Positions 47,355-56,191 are shown, counted from the stretch's first letter. The stretch: 64,000 nt of DNA from Polycladomyces subterraneus (GCF_030433435.1 NZ_JANRHH010000037.1:101298-165297); one strand, 5' to 3'. Translations and numbers: made by a program. Notes: a model not told the origin generated them from the sequence alone.

Positions 47355-47382
47355 AACCCCACGGCGAACTCGTCGTGGGGTT
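47355..47382 (-). terminator. terminator between ctpB and minJ
   Basis: 9-bp stem AACCCCACG/CGTGGGGTT, followed on the minus strand by TTGATTGC; lies 37 bases behind the protease stop. T tract weak, so partial read-through into minJ is possible. Confidence 0.6.
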
Positions 47383-47419
47383 GATTTTCGACAACGGGTT
47401 TGATTTTCCTTTTTTTTAT

Positions 47420-48892
47420 TTAACGGATCTTTTTCTTGGTCGCTTCGATGGCCACTTGCAATTGAACGTCATTGGCCGGATCGCGCAACATCGCAATAAA
47501 CGCATCCTGCATCTTGGCAGCGGTTTTGTCATCCACCACTCCGGTCATCGGCAAGCCTTTGGTTTTTTGGAAGGATTTGACGGCCAGTTCCGTTTTCTCA
47601 TCAAAATAACCGTCTTTCCGTCCTGGATTGAATCCCAGGCCGTCCAACACCATCTGCAGATTGCGTACCGCCGGTGAATTCATGTCCCGCTTCAACACCT
47701 GTCCAGGCGACGGAGGAGTTGCCTGTTCATATTCCGGAGACTTCACCGGGAGCGTCGGTTGGATTCCCGCGGTGCCGCCGTGCTGGTCAATCCAGGTGCC
47801 GCTGGGTGTCAGCCATTTGGCAACGGTCAGCTTCAGGTTACTACCGTCGCCAAATTCCTTCACTGTCTGTACCGTTCCCTTGCCGAACGACTTTTCGCCC
47901 ACCACTTGCGCTCCGGCGGATTCCTTCAATGCGGCGGCCAGAATCTCCGATGCGCTGGCACTGCCCTTATCGATCAGGACGGTGATCGGGTACGGTTTTT
48001 TTCCTTGCAACTTCGATTTGTAAACGACTTTGTTTCCGGCTTTGTCCTGCGTGATCAGCACATTTTTCCCGCCAGGTACCAGCTGATCGGCAATATCGAG
48101 TACCGATGGCAACAATCCGCCCGGATTGCCACGTACGTCGATAACCAGCCCTTTCATCCCCTTGTTTTCCAACTGTTTCAACTGATTACTGAAATCATTC
48201 GCCGTGTCATTGGAAAACTGCGTAATCTGGATGTAGCCGATTTGTTGCGGCATCATTTTGGATTCAACCGTCTTGATGGGAATGTTGTCCCGCTTGACGT
48301 TGATGTGCAATACGCCGCTGTAACCGGGACGGATCACTTCCAACTTGGCGATGGTCCCCTTGGGGCCGCGGATTTTCATCACCGCTTCATTCAGGGACAT
48401 TCCTTCCAAGCTGACGCCGTTCACCTTGATCACTTGGTCATTGGGGCGTAATCCCGCTTTTTCCGCCGGTGAATCCTTAAACGGGGAGACGATCGTCACC
48501 TTGCCATTTTTCATGGTGACCTCTGCCCCGATCCCCTGGAATGACGATTCCAGACTGGTCTCAAACTGTTTGGCCGTGGACGGGTCCATATAGACGGAAT
48601 AGGGATCTCCGAGCGAATCCACCATCCCTTGGATGGCACCGTCGATCAGTTTTTTGTCGTTTGCTCCCCGTACATATTGGGATTTGATCACGGCATATGC
48701 CGCTTTTAATTTTTCAAATCCGTCTTCATCCCCTTGTACTGCGGCAGCCAAATCACCGTCCAACCACAAGGCCGGTGCTCCTGTCAACCGGTCCCAAATG
48801 CCGCCGTCTTTGACCACCGCGGCTGTCGTGACACTGCTGAGGACGATGGAAACAACCACTATCAAGGCCACCGTCCGTGCGCGAAATTGCAT
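47420..48892 (-). CDS. ctpB: C-terminal processing peptidase, S41 family (CtpA/CtpB)
   Basis: Secreted serine protease of about 490 residues. N-terminal signal anchor (TVALIVVVSIVLSSVTTAAV), PDZ domain at about 100-180 (GIGAEVTMKNGKV, GLRPNDQVIKVNGV), catalytic Ser in KGSASASEILAAALKE and Lys in GEKSFGKGTVQT, then a C-terminal peptidoglycan-binding repeat (about 405-465, SPAVRNLQMVLDGLGFNPG). CtpB in B. subtilis activates the sigma-K checkpoint; related enzymes process cell-wall hydrolases. ATG at 48890-48892 follows AAAGGTGGTGTCGAC. Located between minJ and the M23 array. Confidence 0.92.
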   Translation of the reverse strand: MQFRARTVALIVVVSIVLSSVTTAAVVKDGGIWDRLTGAPALWLDGDLAAAVQGDEDGFEKLKAAYAVIKSQYVRGANDKKLIDGAIQGMVDSLGDPYSVYMDPSTAKQFETSLESSFQGIGAEVTMKNGKVTIVSPFKDSPAEKAGLRPNDQVIKVNGVSLEGMSLNEAVMKIRGPKGTIAKLEVIRPGYSGVLHINVKRDNIPIKTVESKMMPQQIGYIQITQFSNDTANDFSNQLKQLENKGMKGLVIDVRGNPGGLLPSVLDIADQLVPGGKNVLITQDKAGNKVVYKSKLQGKKPYPITVLIDKGSASASEILAAALKESAGAQVVGEKSFGKGTVQTVKEFGDGSNLKLTVAKWLTPSGTWIDQHGGTAGIQPTLPVKSPEYEQATPPSPGQVLKRDMNSPAVRNLQMVLDGLGFNPGRKDGYFDEKTELAVKSFQKTKGLPMTGVVDDKTAAKMQDAFIAMLRDPANDVQLQVAIEATKKKIR

Positions 48893-49002
48893 GTCGACAC
48901 CACCTTTGTCAGCCTGTGCATTCTCCATTCATCCCCGATCCAGGTCGAAGAGAATATATGATAGACAGGCCGGGAATAGTCCGGAATCCAACAGGCATCT
49001 CG

Positions 49003-49040
49003 AAAAAAGAAAGGCTGTCCAGCCCGTGGGTCTGTGCAGC
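49003..49040. terminator. bidirectional terminator between the M23 array and ctpB
   Basis: Near-symmetric hairpin GCTG..CAG.CC/GG.CTG..CAGC (49014-49040) bordered by T8 on the plus strand and TTTCTTTTTT on the minus strand. It closes the ftsEX-M23 transcript on the minus strand. Confidence 0.75.
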
Positions 49041-49112
49041 TTTTTTTTCGATTTGGTTCGCTCATCCATTTATTATAACGCAACGTGTCGCCGGAATCAT
49101 CCCCGTGCGTCC

Positions 49113-49484
49113 TCAATGGGGAAGGTATACAATGGGGTTGACCGCTTTCTCTCCCAACCGTACCTCGAAATGGAGATGTGGGCCCGTGGAAAAACCGTTG
49201 CTGCCAATCCCGGCGATACGCTGTCCTCGTTTCACTTCATCGCCTTCATGCACATAATCTGATTTTCGTAACTGTGACCGTACCAGGTAAACAGGTCTTG
49301 TCCCTCTTTTTTCCCGTGGTAGATGACGACAATCCAACCGTAACCGAGTGACGTCCCGCTTCTCACCACCACACCACTGGCTGCCGCATACACTGGATTG
49401 TTGTAGTTTCCGTGGATTGAACAGTCCCAAGCAAACCGCGGCCGCCAATGTGATTCCTTTCCGCATCTTTCTCTTAGCCTCCAT
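49113..49484 (-). pseudogene. broken M23 (LytM) peptidase, fifth member of the array
   Basis: Contains a signal sequence (MRKGITLAAAVCLGLF), then in another frame NNPVYAAASGVVVRSGTSLG and GYGWIVVIYHG with WYGHS, then back in the first frame HEGDEVKRGQRIAGIG and TGPHLHFEV. The coiled coil and the first zinc-ligand motif are missing (deletion joining signal peptide to the middle of the catalytic domain), and a one-base loss near 49260 shifts the frame. It is therefore a remnant of the downstream-most gene of the M23 array. Confidence 0.8.
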
Positions 49485-49518
49485 CTCTCCCGGCTGTGCT
49501 GATTGACGCGTCTGCGAA

Positions 49519-49569
49519 TGGCCTTTTTCCCGCTCACTCCGCCAAAGGTCGCGTGCCGGAAAAAGGCCA
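49519..49569. repeat. short palindromic element
   Basis: Perfect 12-bp inverted arms TGGCCTTTTTCC/GGAAAAAGGCCA around a 27-base centre, between the broken and the last intact M23 gene. The right arm with its flank (AAAAAGGCCACTCTGA) resembles AAAAAAGGCCACTTTGTCTGA at about 14996. Confidence 0.5.
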
Positions 49570-49587
49570 CTCTGATCATTGAGCGGG

Positions 49588-50649
49588 TCATCGTAGGTAT
49601 TGGATTGGATTTTGCAGGATCCCGTTTTTACTGACCTCAAAATGTAGGTGAGGACCGGTAGACGTTCCAGCATTGCCGATTTCCGCGATCACCTGGCCGC
49701 GGCGAATCCGCTCGCCCACGCTCACGCGTACCGTACTGCCGTACATATGTCCATACAATGTGGTTAAACCGCCATGGTCCAGAATGATAATCCAGCCGTA
49801 GCCGCTTGCGGGACGACTTTCCTTCACCACACCATCCGCAGCCGCATGGATCGGTGTGCCGATGGGTCCGCCGAAATCGATTCCCGCATGAAACCTTTTC
49901 CTTCCGGTGACGGGATGAACACGCCAACCGTAAGGCGAAGTAATCAGCCCGTTGACCGGCCGCATCAACAATCCACCCTGCCAATCGCCGTCACTGTATG
50001 CCCATTTTTCGATTTGCTGCAATTCTTCTTTCTTGATTTCCTCTTCATCTTCCAAATGGGCCAGCTTCGTCTGGTTCTTGTTGACCTGTTCCGCCAGTCG
50101 GTCGTATACCGTTTTGGCTTCCACACGCGTTTTCGTCAACTGTTGCTGGACGGCGATCAGTTTTTGGTGCACCTGCTCTTTCCGCGCCTTCGCGGCAAAA
50201 TAACGGTTCAGGATATCCCGATCCTGTTTGACAATCAATCGCAATGTTTCGAAACGGACAAGAAATTCTTCCACAGAGTCCGCCTGCAACAAAGCGCTCA
50301 TATATCCCATGTTGCCGCTTTGGTAGATCATACGTACCCGCTGTTTAAAAATGGCGGAACGTGTCTGCCACTCTTTCTCCGCGCGGGACCATTCCGCTTT
50401 GGCTTGCTTCTCTTGTAAGCCCAGTTCATACATCTGCTTGTCCAATTCGGTCAACTTCTGTTTATGAGCCGCCAATCGGGGCTTCAAATTTTGAATGTCG
50501 ATCTGGGTCTCATTTTTTTGCCGTTGGATTTGTTCGAGCTCTTTTTTCTTCTGATCTGCCTTGGCCTCCCCGTGCACGACACCATCCGCCGGCCATCCCG
50601 CCAACGCCAGGCTGACCACCATCACCCCTATCCACCCTCTCCGCTCCAT
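49588..50649 (-). CDS. coiled-coil M23 peptidase, EnvC-like (array member 4)
   Basis: 353 residues: signal peptide (MVVSLALAGWPADGVVHGEA), long coiled coil (about 30-210), LytM/M23 domain (about 235-350). Zinc ligands are complete: HAGID, then LYGHMYG and GPHLHFEV, so it can be an active endopeptidase. Secreted, presumably acting on peptide cross-bridges. ATG at 50647-50649 after GGGGAGATGATGGT. It lies 253 bases behind array member 3; that gap contains only a small ACTCA/TGAGT hairpin and nothing clearly regulatory. More diverged from members 2 and 3 than they are from each other. Confidence 0.9.
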   Translation of the reverse strand: MERRGWIGVMVVSLALAGWPADGVVHGEAKADQKKKELEQIQRQKNETQIDIQNLKPRLAAHKQKLTELDKQMYELGLQEKQAKAEWSRAEKEWQTRSAIFKQRVRMIYQSGNMGYMSALLQADSVEEFLVRFETLRLIVKQDRDILNRYFAAKARKEQVHQKLIAVQQQLTKTRVEAKTVYDRLAEQVNKNQTKLAHLEDEEEIKKEELQQIEKWAYSDGDWQGGLLMRPVNGLITSPYGWRVHPVTGRKRFHAGIDFGGPIGTPIHAAADGVVKESRPASGYGWIIILDHGGLTTLYGHMYGSTVRVSVGERIRRGQVIAEIGNAGTSTGPHLHFEVSKNGILQNPIQYLR

Positions 50650-50902
50650 ACCATCATCTCCCCGCGCGTGATCCTTTTGTCTTTATCACCGTTATTTCTG
50701 AAGTAACCCATTAAATGGTATTTGCCGGCAAAAAGGAAACGACCTCTAGGGGCGCTGACTCATTCGTGAGTTTGGATTCCTTCACATCTCTGTCTGACAC
50801 ATATCGGCATGATCAACGATGGGTATATTCTTTTCATGAAGGACATTGGAACAATGTGGACTTGCGAGAGGGATGAGGCCCTCCCGCGTTCGACGTTCGA
50901 TT

Positions 50903-51967
50903 TCATCTTGATAAATAATACTTCGGATTCTGCAACACTCCGTTTTTCCGTACTTCGAAGTGACAGTGAGGGCCAGTACCAGTACCGTTGTTGCCCACTT
51001 CCGCAATTTTGTCACCGCGAGCTACGCGATCGCCTACATTGACCGTGACCGTGTTGCCGTACATATGGACATACAGGGTGGTTAATCCGCCGTGGTTAAT
51101 TACGACAATCCAACCGTACCCGTTGGACGGACGGCTTTTGACCACTTCTCCGCTGGCAGCGGCACGAATGGGCGCTCCCATCGGGCAACCAATGTCCACG
51201 CCATCATGGTGCTTGAGTTCTCCAGTCACTGGGTGGCGCCGATAACCGAAGGGGGACGTGATCGGCCCATTGCACGGCCATGACAATTTTCCGCCACTCC
51301 ATACCCCACTGCTGTAAGCCAGCTCTTCGTTGATCTTGTCCATCTCTTCCTGCTTGATTTCTTCTTCGTTCTCCAGCTTGCTTAAAGTTTCTTCGTGCTG
51401 TTTCACCAAGGCGACAAGTTTTTGATATTCCTCATCCGCCTTGGCTTTTTCCTCTTTCAATTTGTTTTGCTCTGCCAACAACGTTTGCTGATCTTTCTCT
51501 TTTTTCTCCCTAGCCTCGAAATAATGATTCAGCAGCGTGCGATCTTGTTTGACGATCAGTCGGATGGTCTCAAAGCGGACCAGGAATTCGCTGAATGAGT
51601 CGGCTGAAAACAGGGCCTTCATGTATCCCATGTCGCCTTTAACGTAAATCTCGCGGACTCGTTGTTTGAAGATGGCCGCATGCAGGTTGAGGTCTTTTTC
51701 CGCTTGCTGGAGATCTTTTTTCGTTTTCTCCACTTTTTTGTTCTGTTCGTCCAATTTTTTCTCCAGCTCATTCAGTTTTTGTTTGCTGGCATTCAGCTGT
51801 TTCTTTACCTGATCCAGATTGGCTTCTTCCCGCGACTTCTGGTTGCGAATGTTCTGCAATTGCTGCTTGGTTTCATCCGCTTTGCCCTCCGCGTACACAT
51901 CGCTGACCGTCAGTCCGCTGAAAACCAAGCTAACAGCCAGTGCCTTTACAAGCAACGTGCGCTTCAT
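50903..51967 (-). CDS. coiled-coil M23 peptidase, EnvC-like (array member 3)
   Basis: About 354 residues with signal peptide (ALAVSLVFSGLTVSDVYA), coiled coil (about 30-215) and M23 domain with ligands HHDGVD, LYVHMYG and GPHCHFEV. Nearly identical to array member 2 over the coiled coil (about four differences in 100 residues around DLNLHAAIFKQRVREIY), and the sequences just upstream of both starts are also alike, so the two arose by recent tandem duplication. The ATG at 51965-51967 follows GGAGAGGGTTAT. The predicted role is an FtsEX-controlled peptidoglycan hydrolase. Confidence 0.9.
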   Translation of the reverse strand: MKRTLLVKALAVSLVFSGLTVSDVYAEGKADETKQQLQNIRNQKSREEANLDQVKKQLNASKQKLNELEKKLDEQNKKVEKTKKDLQQAEKDLNLHAAIFKQRVREIYVKGDMGYMKALFSADSFSEFLVRFETIRLIVKQDRTLLNHYFEAREKKEKDQQTLLAEQNKLKEEKAKADEEYQKLVALVKQHEETLSKLENEEEIKQEEMDKINEELAYSSGVWSGGKLSWPCNGPITSPFGYRRHPVTGELKHHDGVDIGCPMGAPIRAAASGEVVKSRPSNGYGWIVVINHGGLTTLYVHMYGNTVTVNVGDRVARGDKIAEVGNNGTGTGPHCHFEVRKNGVLQNPKYYLSR

Positions 51968-52066
51968 ATAACCCTCTCTCCATGTTGTGTTCTTCCAGGT
52001 GTCAACGGAAACCACGGCGGCCTTGCCCGGCATCTCGCTTGATCACCTGTTCTCACCAATTTCTAT

Positions 52067-52167
52067 ATAAAAAAAGTCGACCCATTCCCGGATCAGGACG
52101 GATGGTCCGTTCGTTTTCTCCTGCATCCATCCCGGCGATTGATTGGGCCAATTGGGTGGGTCGACTT
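52067..52167 (-). terminator. long-loop terminator/structured element between two M23 genes
   Basis: An 11-bp perfect stem AAGTCGACCCA/TGGGTCGACTT encloses about 79 bases and is followed on the minus strand by TTTTTATAT. Inside, CAGGA/TCCTG surrounds the hairpin CGGA-CCA-TCCG, and CCGGGAT/ATCCGG can pair, so the whole forms a multi-stem rod. It ends transcripts from array member 2 or acts as a leader of member 3. It does not match a riboswitch consensus that I know. Confidence 0.6.
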
Positions 52168-52189
52168 GTTGCATGGTTGAGATGATGGA

Positions 52190-53257
52190 TTACCTTGGCG
52201 GTAAATACTTCTCCGGATTTACTGGCTGGCCGTTTTTGTGTACTTCGAAGTGGAGGTGCGGGCCGGTGGAACGTCCGTTGTTGCCCACTTCCGCGATCTT
52301 TTGCCCCGCATACACACGGTCGCCCACATTGACCGTCACCGTGTTGCCGTACATGTGGGCATAGAGGGTGACCAATCCACCGTGGTCAATTACGACGATC
52401 CAGCCGTACCCGTTGGACGGACGGTTTTCGATCACTCTTCCGCTGGCCGCGGCACGAATGGGGGCTCCCATCGAACAACCGATGTCTATACCTTCATGCA
52501 TTTTGGTTTCCCCCGTCACCGGATTGACCCGCACACCGAATGGGGACGTAACCGGCCCATTGCACGGCCATTTCAAATATCCACCCTGCCACACCCCGCT
52601 GCTGAAAGCCAACTCCGATTTGATCTTGTCCAGTTCTTCCTGCGTGGCTTCTTCTTGGTCATCCAACTTGCTCAAAGCCGCTTCGTGCTGTTTCACCAAG
52701 TCGGCAATCTTTTGATATTCTTCATCCGCCTTGGCTTTTTCCTCTTTCAATTTGTTTTGCTCTGCCAACAACGTTTGCTGATCTTTCTCTTTTTGCTCCC
52801 TGGCCTCAAAATAATGATTCAGCAGCGTTCGATCTTGTTTGACAATCAGGCGGATCGTCTCAAAACGGGCCAGGAATTCGTTGAATGAGTCGGCTGAAAA
52901 CAGTGCCTTCATGTATCCCATGTCGCCTTTAATGTAAATCTCACGGACTCGTTGTTTGAAAATAGCCGCATGCAGGTTGAGGTCTTTTTCCGCTTGCTGG
53001 AGATCTTTTTTCGCTTTCTCCACTTTTTTGTTTTGTTCATCCAACTGTTTCTCCAGCTCATTCATTTTTTGTTTTCTGTCATCCAGCTGTTTCTTCACCT
53101 GTTCCAGATTGGCTTGTTCCCGCGACTTCTGGCTCCTGATATCCTGCAATGCCTTTTTGGTTTGGTCCAATTTGCTCTCCGCGTGCACACCACTGACCGT
53201 CAGTCCGCTAAAAACCAAACTGACAGCCAGCGCCATCACAAGTAACTTGCGTTTCAT
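52190..53257 (-). CDS. coiled-coil M23 peptidase, EnvC-like (array member 2)
   Basis: 355 residues: signal peptide (MALAVSLVFSGLTVSGVHA), coiled coil (about 28-215; e.g. KKQLDDRKQKMNELEKQLDE) and M23 domain with HEGID, LYAHMYG and GPHLHFEV, so all zinc ligands are kept. ATG at 53255-53257 follows GGAGAGGGTTGG. It begins 42 bases behind member 1 and ends 23 bases before the long-loop terminator. Its near-twin is member 3. FtsEX dependence is inferred from gene order. Confidence 0.92.
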   Translation of the reverse strand: MKRKLLVMALAVSLVFSGLTVSGVHAESKLDQTKKALQDIRSQKSREQANLEQVKKQLDDRKQKMNELEKQLDEQNKKVEKAKKDLQQAEKDLNLHAAIFKQRVREIYIKGDMGYMKALFSADSFNEFLARFETIRLIVKQDRTLLNHYFEAREQKEKDQQTLLAEQNKLKEEKAKADEEYQKIADLVKQHEAALSKLDDQEEATQEELDKIKSELAFSSGVWQGGYLKWPCNGPVTSPFGVRVNPVTGETKMHEGIDIGCSMGAPIRAAASGRVIENRPSNGYGWIVVIDHGGLVTLYAHMYGNTVTVNVGDRVYAGQKIAEVGNNGRSTGPHLHFEVHKNGQPVNPEKYLPPR

Positions 53258-53299
53258 CCAACCCTCTCCCCATGTTGTGTTCTTCCAGTTGTCGACGGA

Positions 53300-54460
53300 T
53301 CATCGGAAAAAAGGCAGGGGATCGACGGGTTCCCCGTTTTTGTGAACTTCAACATGGACGTGAGGTCCCGTGGACACCCCATTATTGCCAACAGCCGCGA
53401 TCACTTGCCCGCGCGATACGTGCTGTCCCACGCTGACCCGCACATCCTGCGGATATACATGTGCGTACAACGTGGCCAAGTTGTTGCCGTGATAGATGAC
53501 CACGATCCAGCCGTAACCTCTGGCGGGACGTGACTCCATCACCACACCGTCAGCCGCGGCGTGGATGGGTGTTCCCAGAGGAGCGGCGATGTCGATGCCC
53601 GCGTGAAGACGCCACCGATGCTTGATCGGATGGTAACGAAGGCCGAATTTGGATGTCAAGCGGCCTCCGTCCACAGGCCAGTAAAATTTCCCGCCTCGAT
53701 AGGTAGGTAATGCCTGAACGCCTTTTTCACCGTGGGACGCGCGCTTCTCCAATTCGCGTTCCCTTTGCGCGATCCACTGCTGAACCTGCCGGGTGTCCTG
53801 CTCATTCAGGTCTTCCAACTGGGACTGTTGTTGCTCCAACTGGGCCAATTGCGCCTCGTTCCGACGGTATTCGGCGATCAGTTGTTTATGCAAACCCTCC
53901 GCTTCGGCCATCTGCTGTCTCTTCTGTTGCAACTGCTGCTCGATGAGGGATTTTTGACGCGCGACTTCTTGCCGGTCTTTCTGAAATCCCGTAATCAATT
54001 GCCGGTCGGCCTTGACCACTTCGCGTACCCAATAAAGACGGGAGAGGAATTGTGCGAACGAGTCGGATTTGATCAGCGCCTCGAAGTAGAAAAGGTTGCC
54101 CTGCATATACAACTGGCGTACCCGATTCCGAAACAGTACCTGCCGCTTTTCCAGTTGCTTTTCCAGTTGTGACAGACGTGTCTTCGATTGCTGCAATTGC
54201 TGTTCGGTTTGGTACACCTGATCATTCAACACCGCCAGCCGTTGCTTCATCTCGTCGATTTGCTTCACCAGCGACTGCAAATCCTGAGCTTTTGCCTTTT
54301 TCTCTTTTTCGATTTGCTGAATCTGCTTGTGCCGTTCTTTGATGGCTTCCTTTTTCCGATCGATGTCGCTCTGCCCTGATTGGGCCGAAGCGCCGGCAGG
54401 CGGCAAGACGGCTCCAAAGGCCAGACAAAGGCTTACCGCCAACAAAAAGAAGCGCTTCAC
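53300..54460 (-). CDS. coiled-coil M23 peptidase, EnvC-like (array member 1, next to ftsX)
   Basis: About 386 residues: signal peptide (LLAVSLCLAFGAVLPPAGASA), a long glutamine-rich coiled coil (about 35-255), M23 domain with HAGID, LYAHVYP and GPHVHVEV. It is 30 bases downstream of ftsX, the position of EnvC-like or PcsB/RipC-like partners in other bacteria, so it is the best candidate for the primary FtsX-activated hydrolase. Unlike E. coli EnvC, which has lost the zinc site, this protein retains it. GTG start at 54458-54460 with GGAGGGG 6 bases upstream. Confidence 0.92.
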   Translation of the reverse strand: MKRFFLLAVSLCLAFGAVLPPAGASAQSGQSDIDRKKEAIKERHKQIQQIEKEKKAKAQDLQSLVKQIDEMKQRLAVLNDQVYQTEQQLQQSKTRLSQLEKQLEKRQVLFRNRVRQLYMQGNLFYFEALIKSDSFAQFLSRLYWVREVVKADRQLITGFQKDRQEVARQKSLIEQQLQQKRQQMAEAEGLHKQLIAEYRRNEAQLAQLEQQQSQLEDLNEQDTRQVQQWIAQRERELEKRASHGEKGVQALPTYRGGKFYWPVDGGRLTSKFGLRYHPIKHRWRLHAGIDIAAPLGTPIHAAADGVVMESRPARGYGWIVVIYHGNNLATLYAHVYPQDVRVSVGQHVSRGQVIAAVGNNGVSTGPHVHVEVHKNGEPVDPLPFFR

Positions 54461-54490
54461 ACCATTCCCCTCCAACTCGTTTTTACATGA

Positions 54491-55387
54491 TCAGACTTTC
54501 AGGAAGCGACGAATCGACATGATACTTCCCCAGACTCCGATCACGACACCCAACACCATGGTCAACAGCGCAACATACAAGGACAGGGGCCACATATCCA
54601 ATGCTTTGAAGAAGTTGTACCCCTGACCGGCATCCATAATGTGGAGGAACGCGTTATACACCACCAACACGATCGCCACCGGTACAATCGATCCCAAAAT
54701 CCCGATCAGGGCTCCTTCGATGAAAAACGGCCAACGAATAAACCAGTTACTCGCCCCCACCAACCGCATAATCTCAATTTCACGACGGCGGGCGAAGATG
54801 GTCAGCTTGATGGTGTTGGAGATCAGGAACGCAGCCAGAACAGCCAAACCGGTTCCGAAGACAAACACGACGATGCGGACGTAATAGGAAAGATTGAGCA
54901 GTCTGTCAGAGACACCGTCACCAGAGTCAGCATCATCAATTTGGTTGAGCTGTTTGACCTTGGCCTCTAAATCCTTGATTTTTTGAGGGTCTTTGGGCAC
55001 GATGCGGAACATGTCCGGCAACGGGTTTTGGTTCCCTTCCAAGCCTTCCAAGAATGAGGAATCTTTTCCCCATTGCTTTTTCATCTGTTCCAGTCCCGCG
55101 GATTTAGGGACAAATTCTACGCTTTTCACTTCCGGCATCTGCGAAATCTGTTTTTTCAACGCATCCACGTCATACGTAGTGGCCGTCTGCGAGACGAACG
55201 CTGTTACACCCATCTGCTTGTCCAGCTCGCTGGCCCAATAGCTGACGTTGAAGGCAAACACGAGAAAGAATCCGAAAATGAGCAAGGTGACGGCCACCGC
55301 ACTGACCGCGGCGAACGTCATCCACGAGTTTCTGCGTAAACTTTTGACCGCCTCTCGCATATGGCGGAACATCGTACTAATCTTCAT
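54491..55387 (-). CDS. ftsX: cell division/wall hydrolase regulator FtsX
   Basis: Membrane subunit of the FtsEX mechanotransmitter. 298 residues; TM1 at about 22-42 (MTFAAVSAVAVTLLIFGFF), a large outside loop (about 45-170) that would contact the coiled-coil hydrolases, then three helices in the second half (VFVFGTGLAVLAAFLIS, FFIEGALIGILGSIVPVAIV, LYVALLTMVLGVVIGVWG). ATG at 55385-55387 overlaps the ftsE end by 11 bases. Directly followed by the M23 array. Confidence 0.95.
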   Translation of the reverse strand: MKISTMFRHMREAVKSLRRNSWMTFAAVSAVAVTLLIFGFFLVFAFNVSYWASELDKQMGVTAFVSQTATTYDVDALKKQISQMPEVKSVEFVPKSAGLEQMKKQWGKDSSFLEGLEGNQNPLPDMFRIVPKDPQKIKDLEAKVKQLNQIDDADSGDGVSDRLLNLSYYVRIVVFVFGTGLAVLAAFLISNTIKLTIFARRREIEIMRLVGASNWFIRWPFFIEGALIGILGSIVPVAIVLVVYNAFLHIMDAGQGYNFFKALDMWPLSLYVALLTMVLGVVIGVWGSIMSIRRFLKV

Positions 55388-56063
55388 AACCGTATTCCCC
55401 CTGCAACTCGTCCCTCACAATTACGCCTTGTTCGATGGCGATGACGCGCTGGCGCATCGTGTTCACAATCTCTTTGTTGTGCGTCGCCATCACGATGGTC
55501 GTTCCGCGGTTGTTGATCTCCTGCAGCAAATACATAATATCCCAGGAGGTTTCCGGATCCAGGTTCCCAGTAGGCTCGTCCGCAATCAAGAAACTGGGGT
55601 TGTTTACGATCGCCCGTGCGATGGAGACACGTTGCTGTTCTCCACCGGACAATTGGGACGGTAGGGCGTGCATCCGATCCTCTAAACCGACCAGCTCCAA
55701 GACTTCCTCCACACGCCGGCGAATCTGCCGCCTCGGCGCTTCGATCGCTTCCATAGCGAAAGCGACGTTCTCATACGCCGTCATGTTGGGCAACAATTTG
55801 TAGTCTTGGAATACCACACCGATATTGCGACGCAAATACGGAATTTTCCAATCTCGAACGCGTTTGACATTGACACCGTTGATCAGGATGACACCGCTAG
55901 ACGGCTTCTCTTCCCGGTACATGAGCTTGATAAAGGTGCTCTTACCCGCACCACTCGGTCCCACGACGTAGACGAATTCTCCCTGCTCGATCTTGACGTC
56001 AATTCCCCGCAATGCCTCAACACCGTTCGGGTATCTTTTCCAAACATCATGCATTTCGATCAC
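55377..56063 (-). CDS. ftsE: cell division ATP-binding protein FtsE
   Basis: ABC ATPase of 228 residues that partners FtsX. Walker A GPSGAGKSTFIK (about 36), Q-loop VFQDYKLLPN, signature LSGGEQQRVSIARA and Walker B FLIADEPTGNLD are intact, with H-loop MATHNKEIV. GTG start at 56061-56063 with GAGGTG 5 bases upstream. First gene of the ftsEX-M23 operon. Confidence 0.96.
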   Translation of the reverse strand: MIEMHDVWKRYPNGVEALRGIDVKIEQGEFVYVVGPSGAGKSTFIKLMYREEKPSSGVILINGVNVKRVRDWKIPYLRRNIGVVFQDYKLLPNMTAYENVAFAMEAIEAPRRQIRRRVEEVLELVGLEDRMHALPSQLSGGEQQRVSIARAIVNNPSFLIADEPTGNLDPETSWDIMYLLQEINNRGTTIVMATHNKEIVNTMRQRVIAIEQGVIVRDELQGEYGYED

Positions 56064-56163
56064 AGTATCACCTCAAGCCTCGTGTACCTGGTATTCTATA
56101 AAACTATGTAACGAATTTCCCCTCTTTCACTCGCATCCAATCTCTTAATCCAATCTCTTATCT

Positions 56164-56191
56164 ATTATAGTATAGCATCTTTGTCCTGCAA
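56164..56191 (-). promoter_or_regulatory. sigma-A promoter of the ftsEX-M23 operon
   Basis: TTGCAG (56186-56191), 16-base spacer, TATAAT (56164-56169) on the minus strand, about 100 bases before ftsE. Confidence 0.6.
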
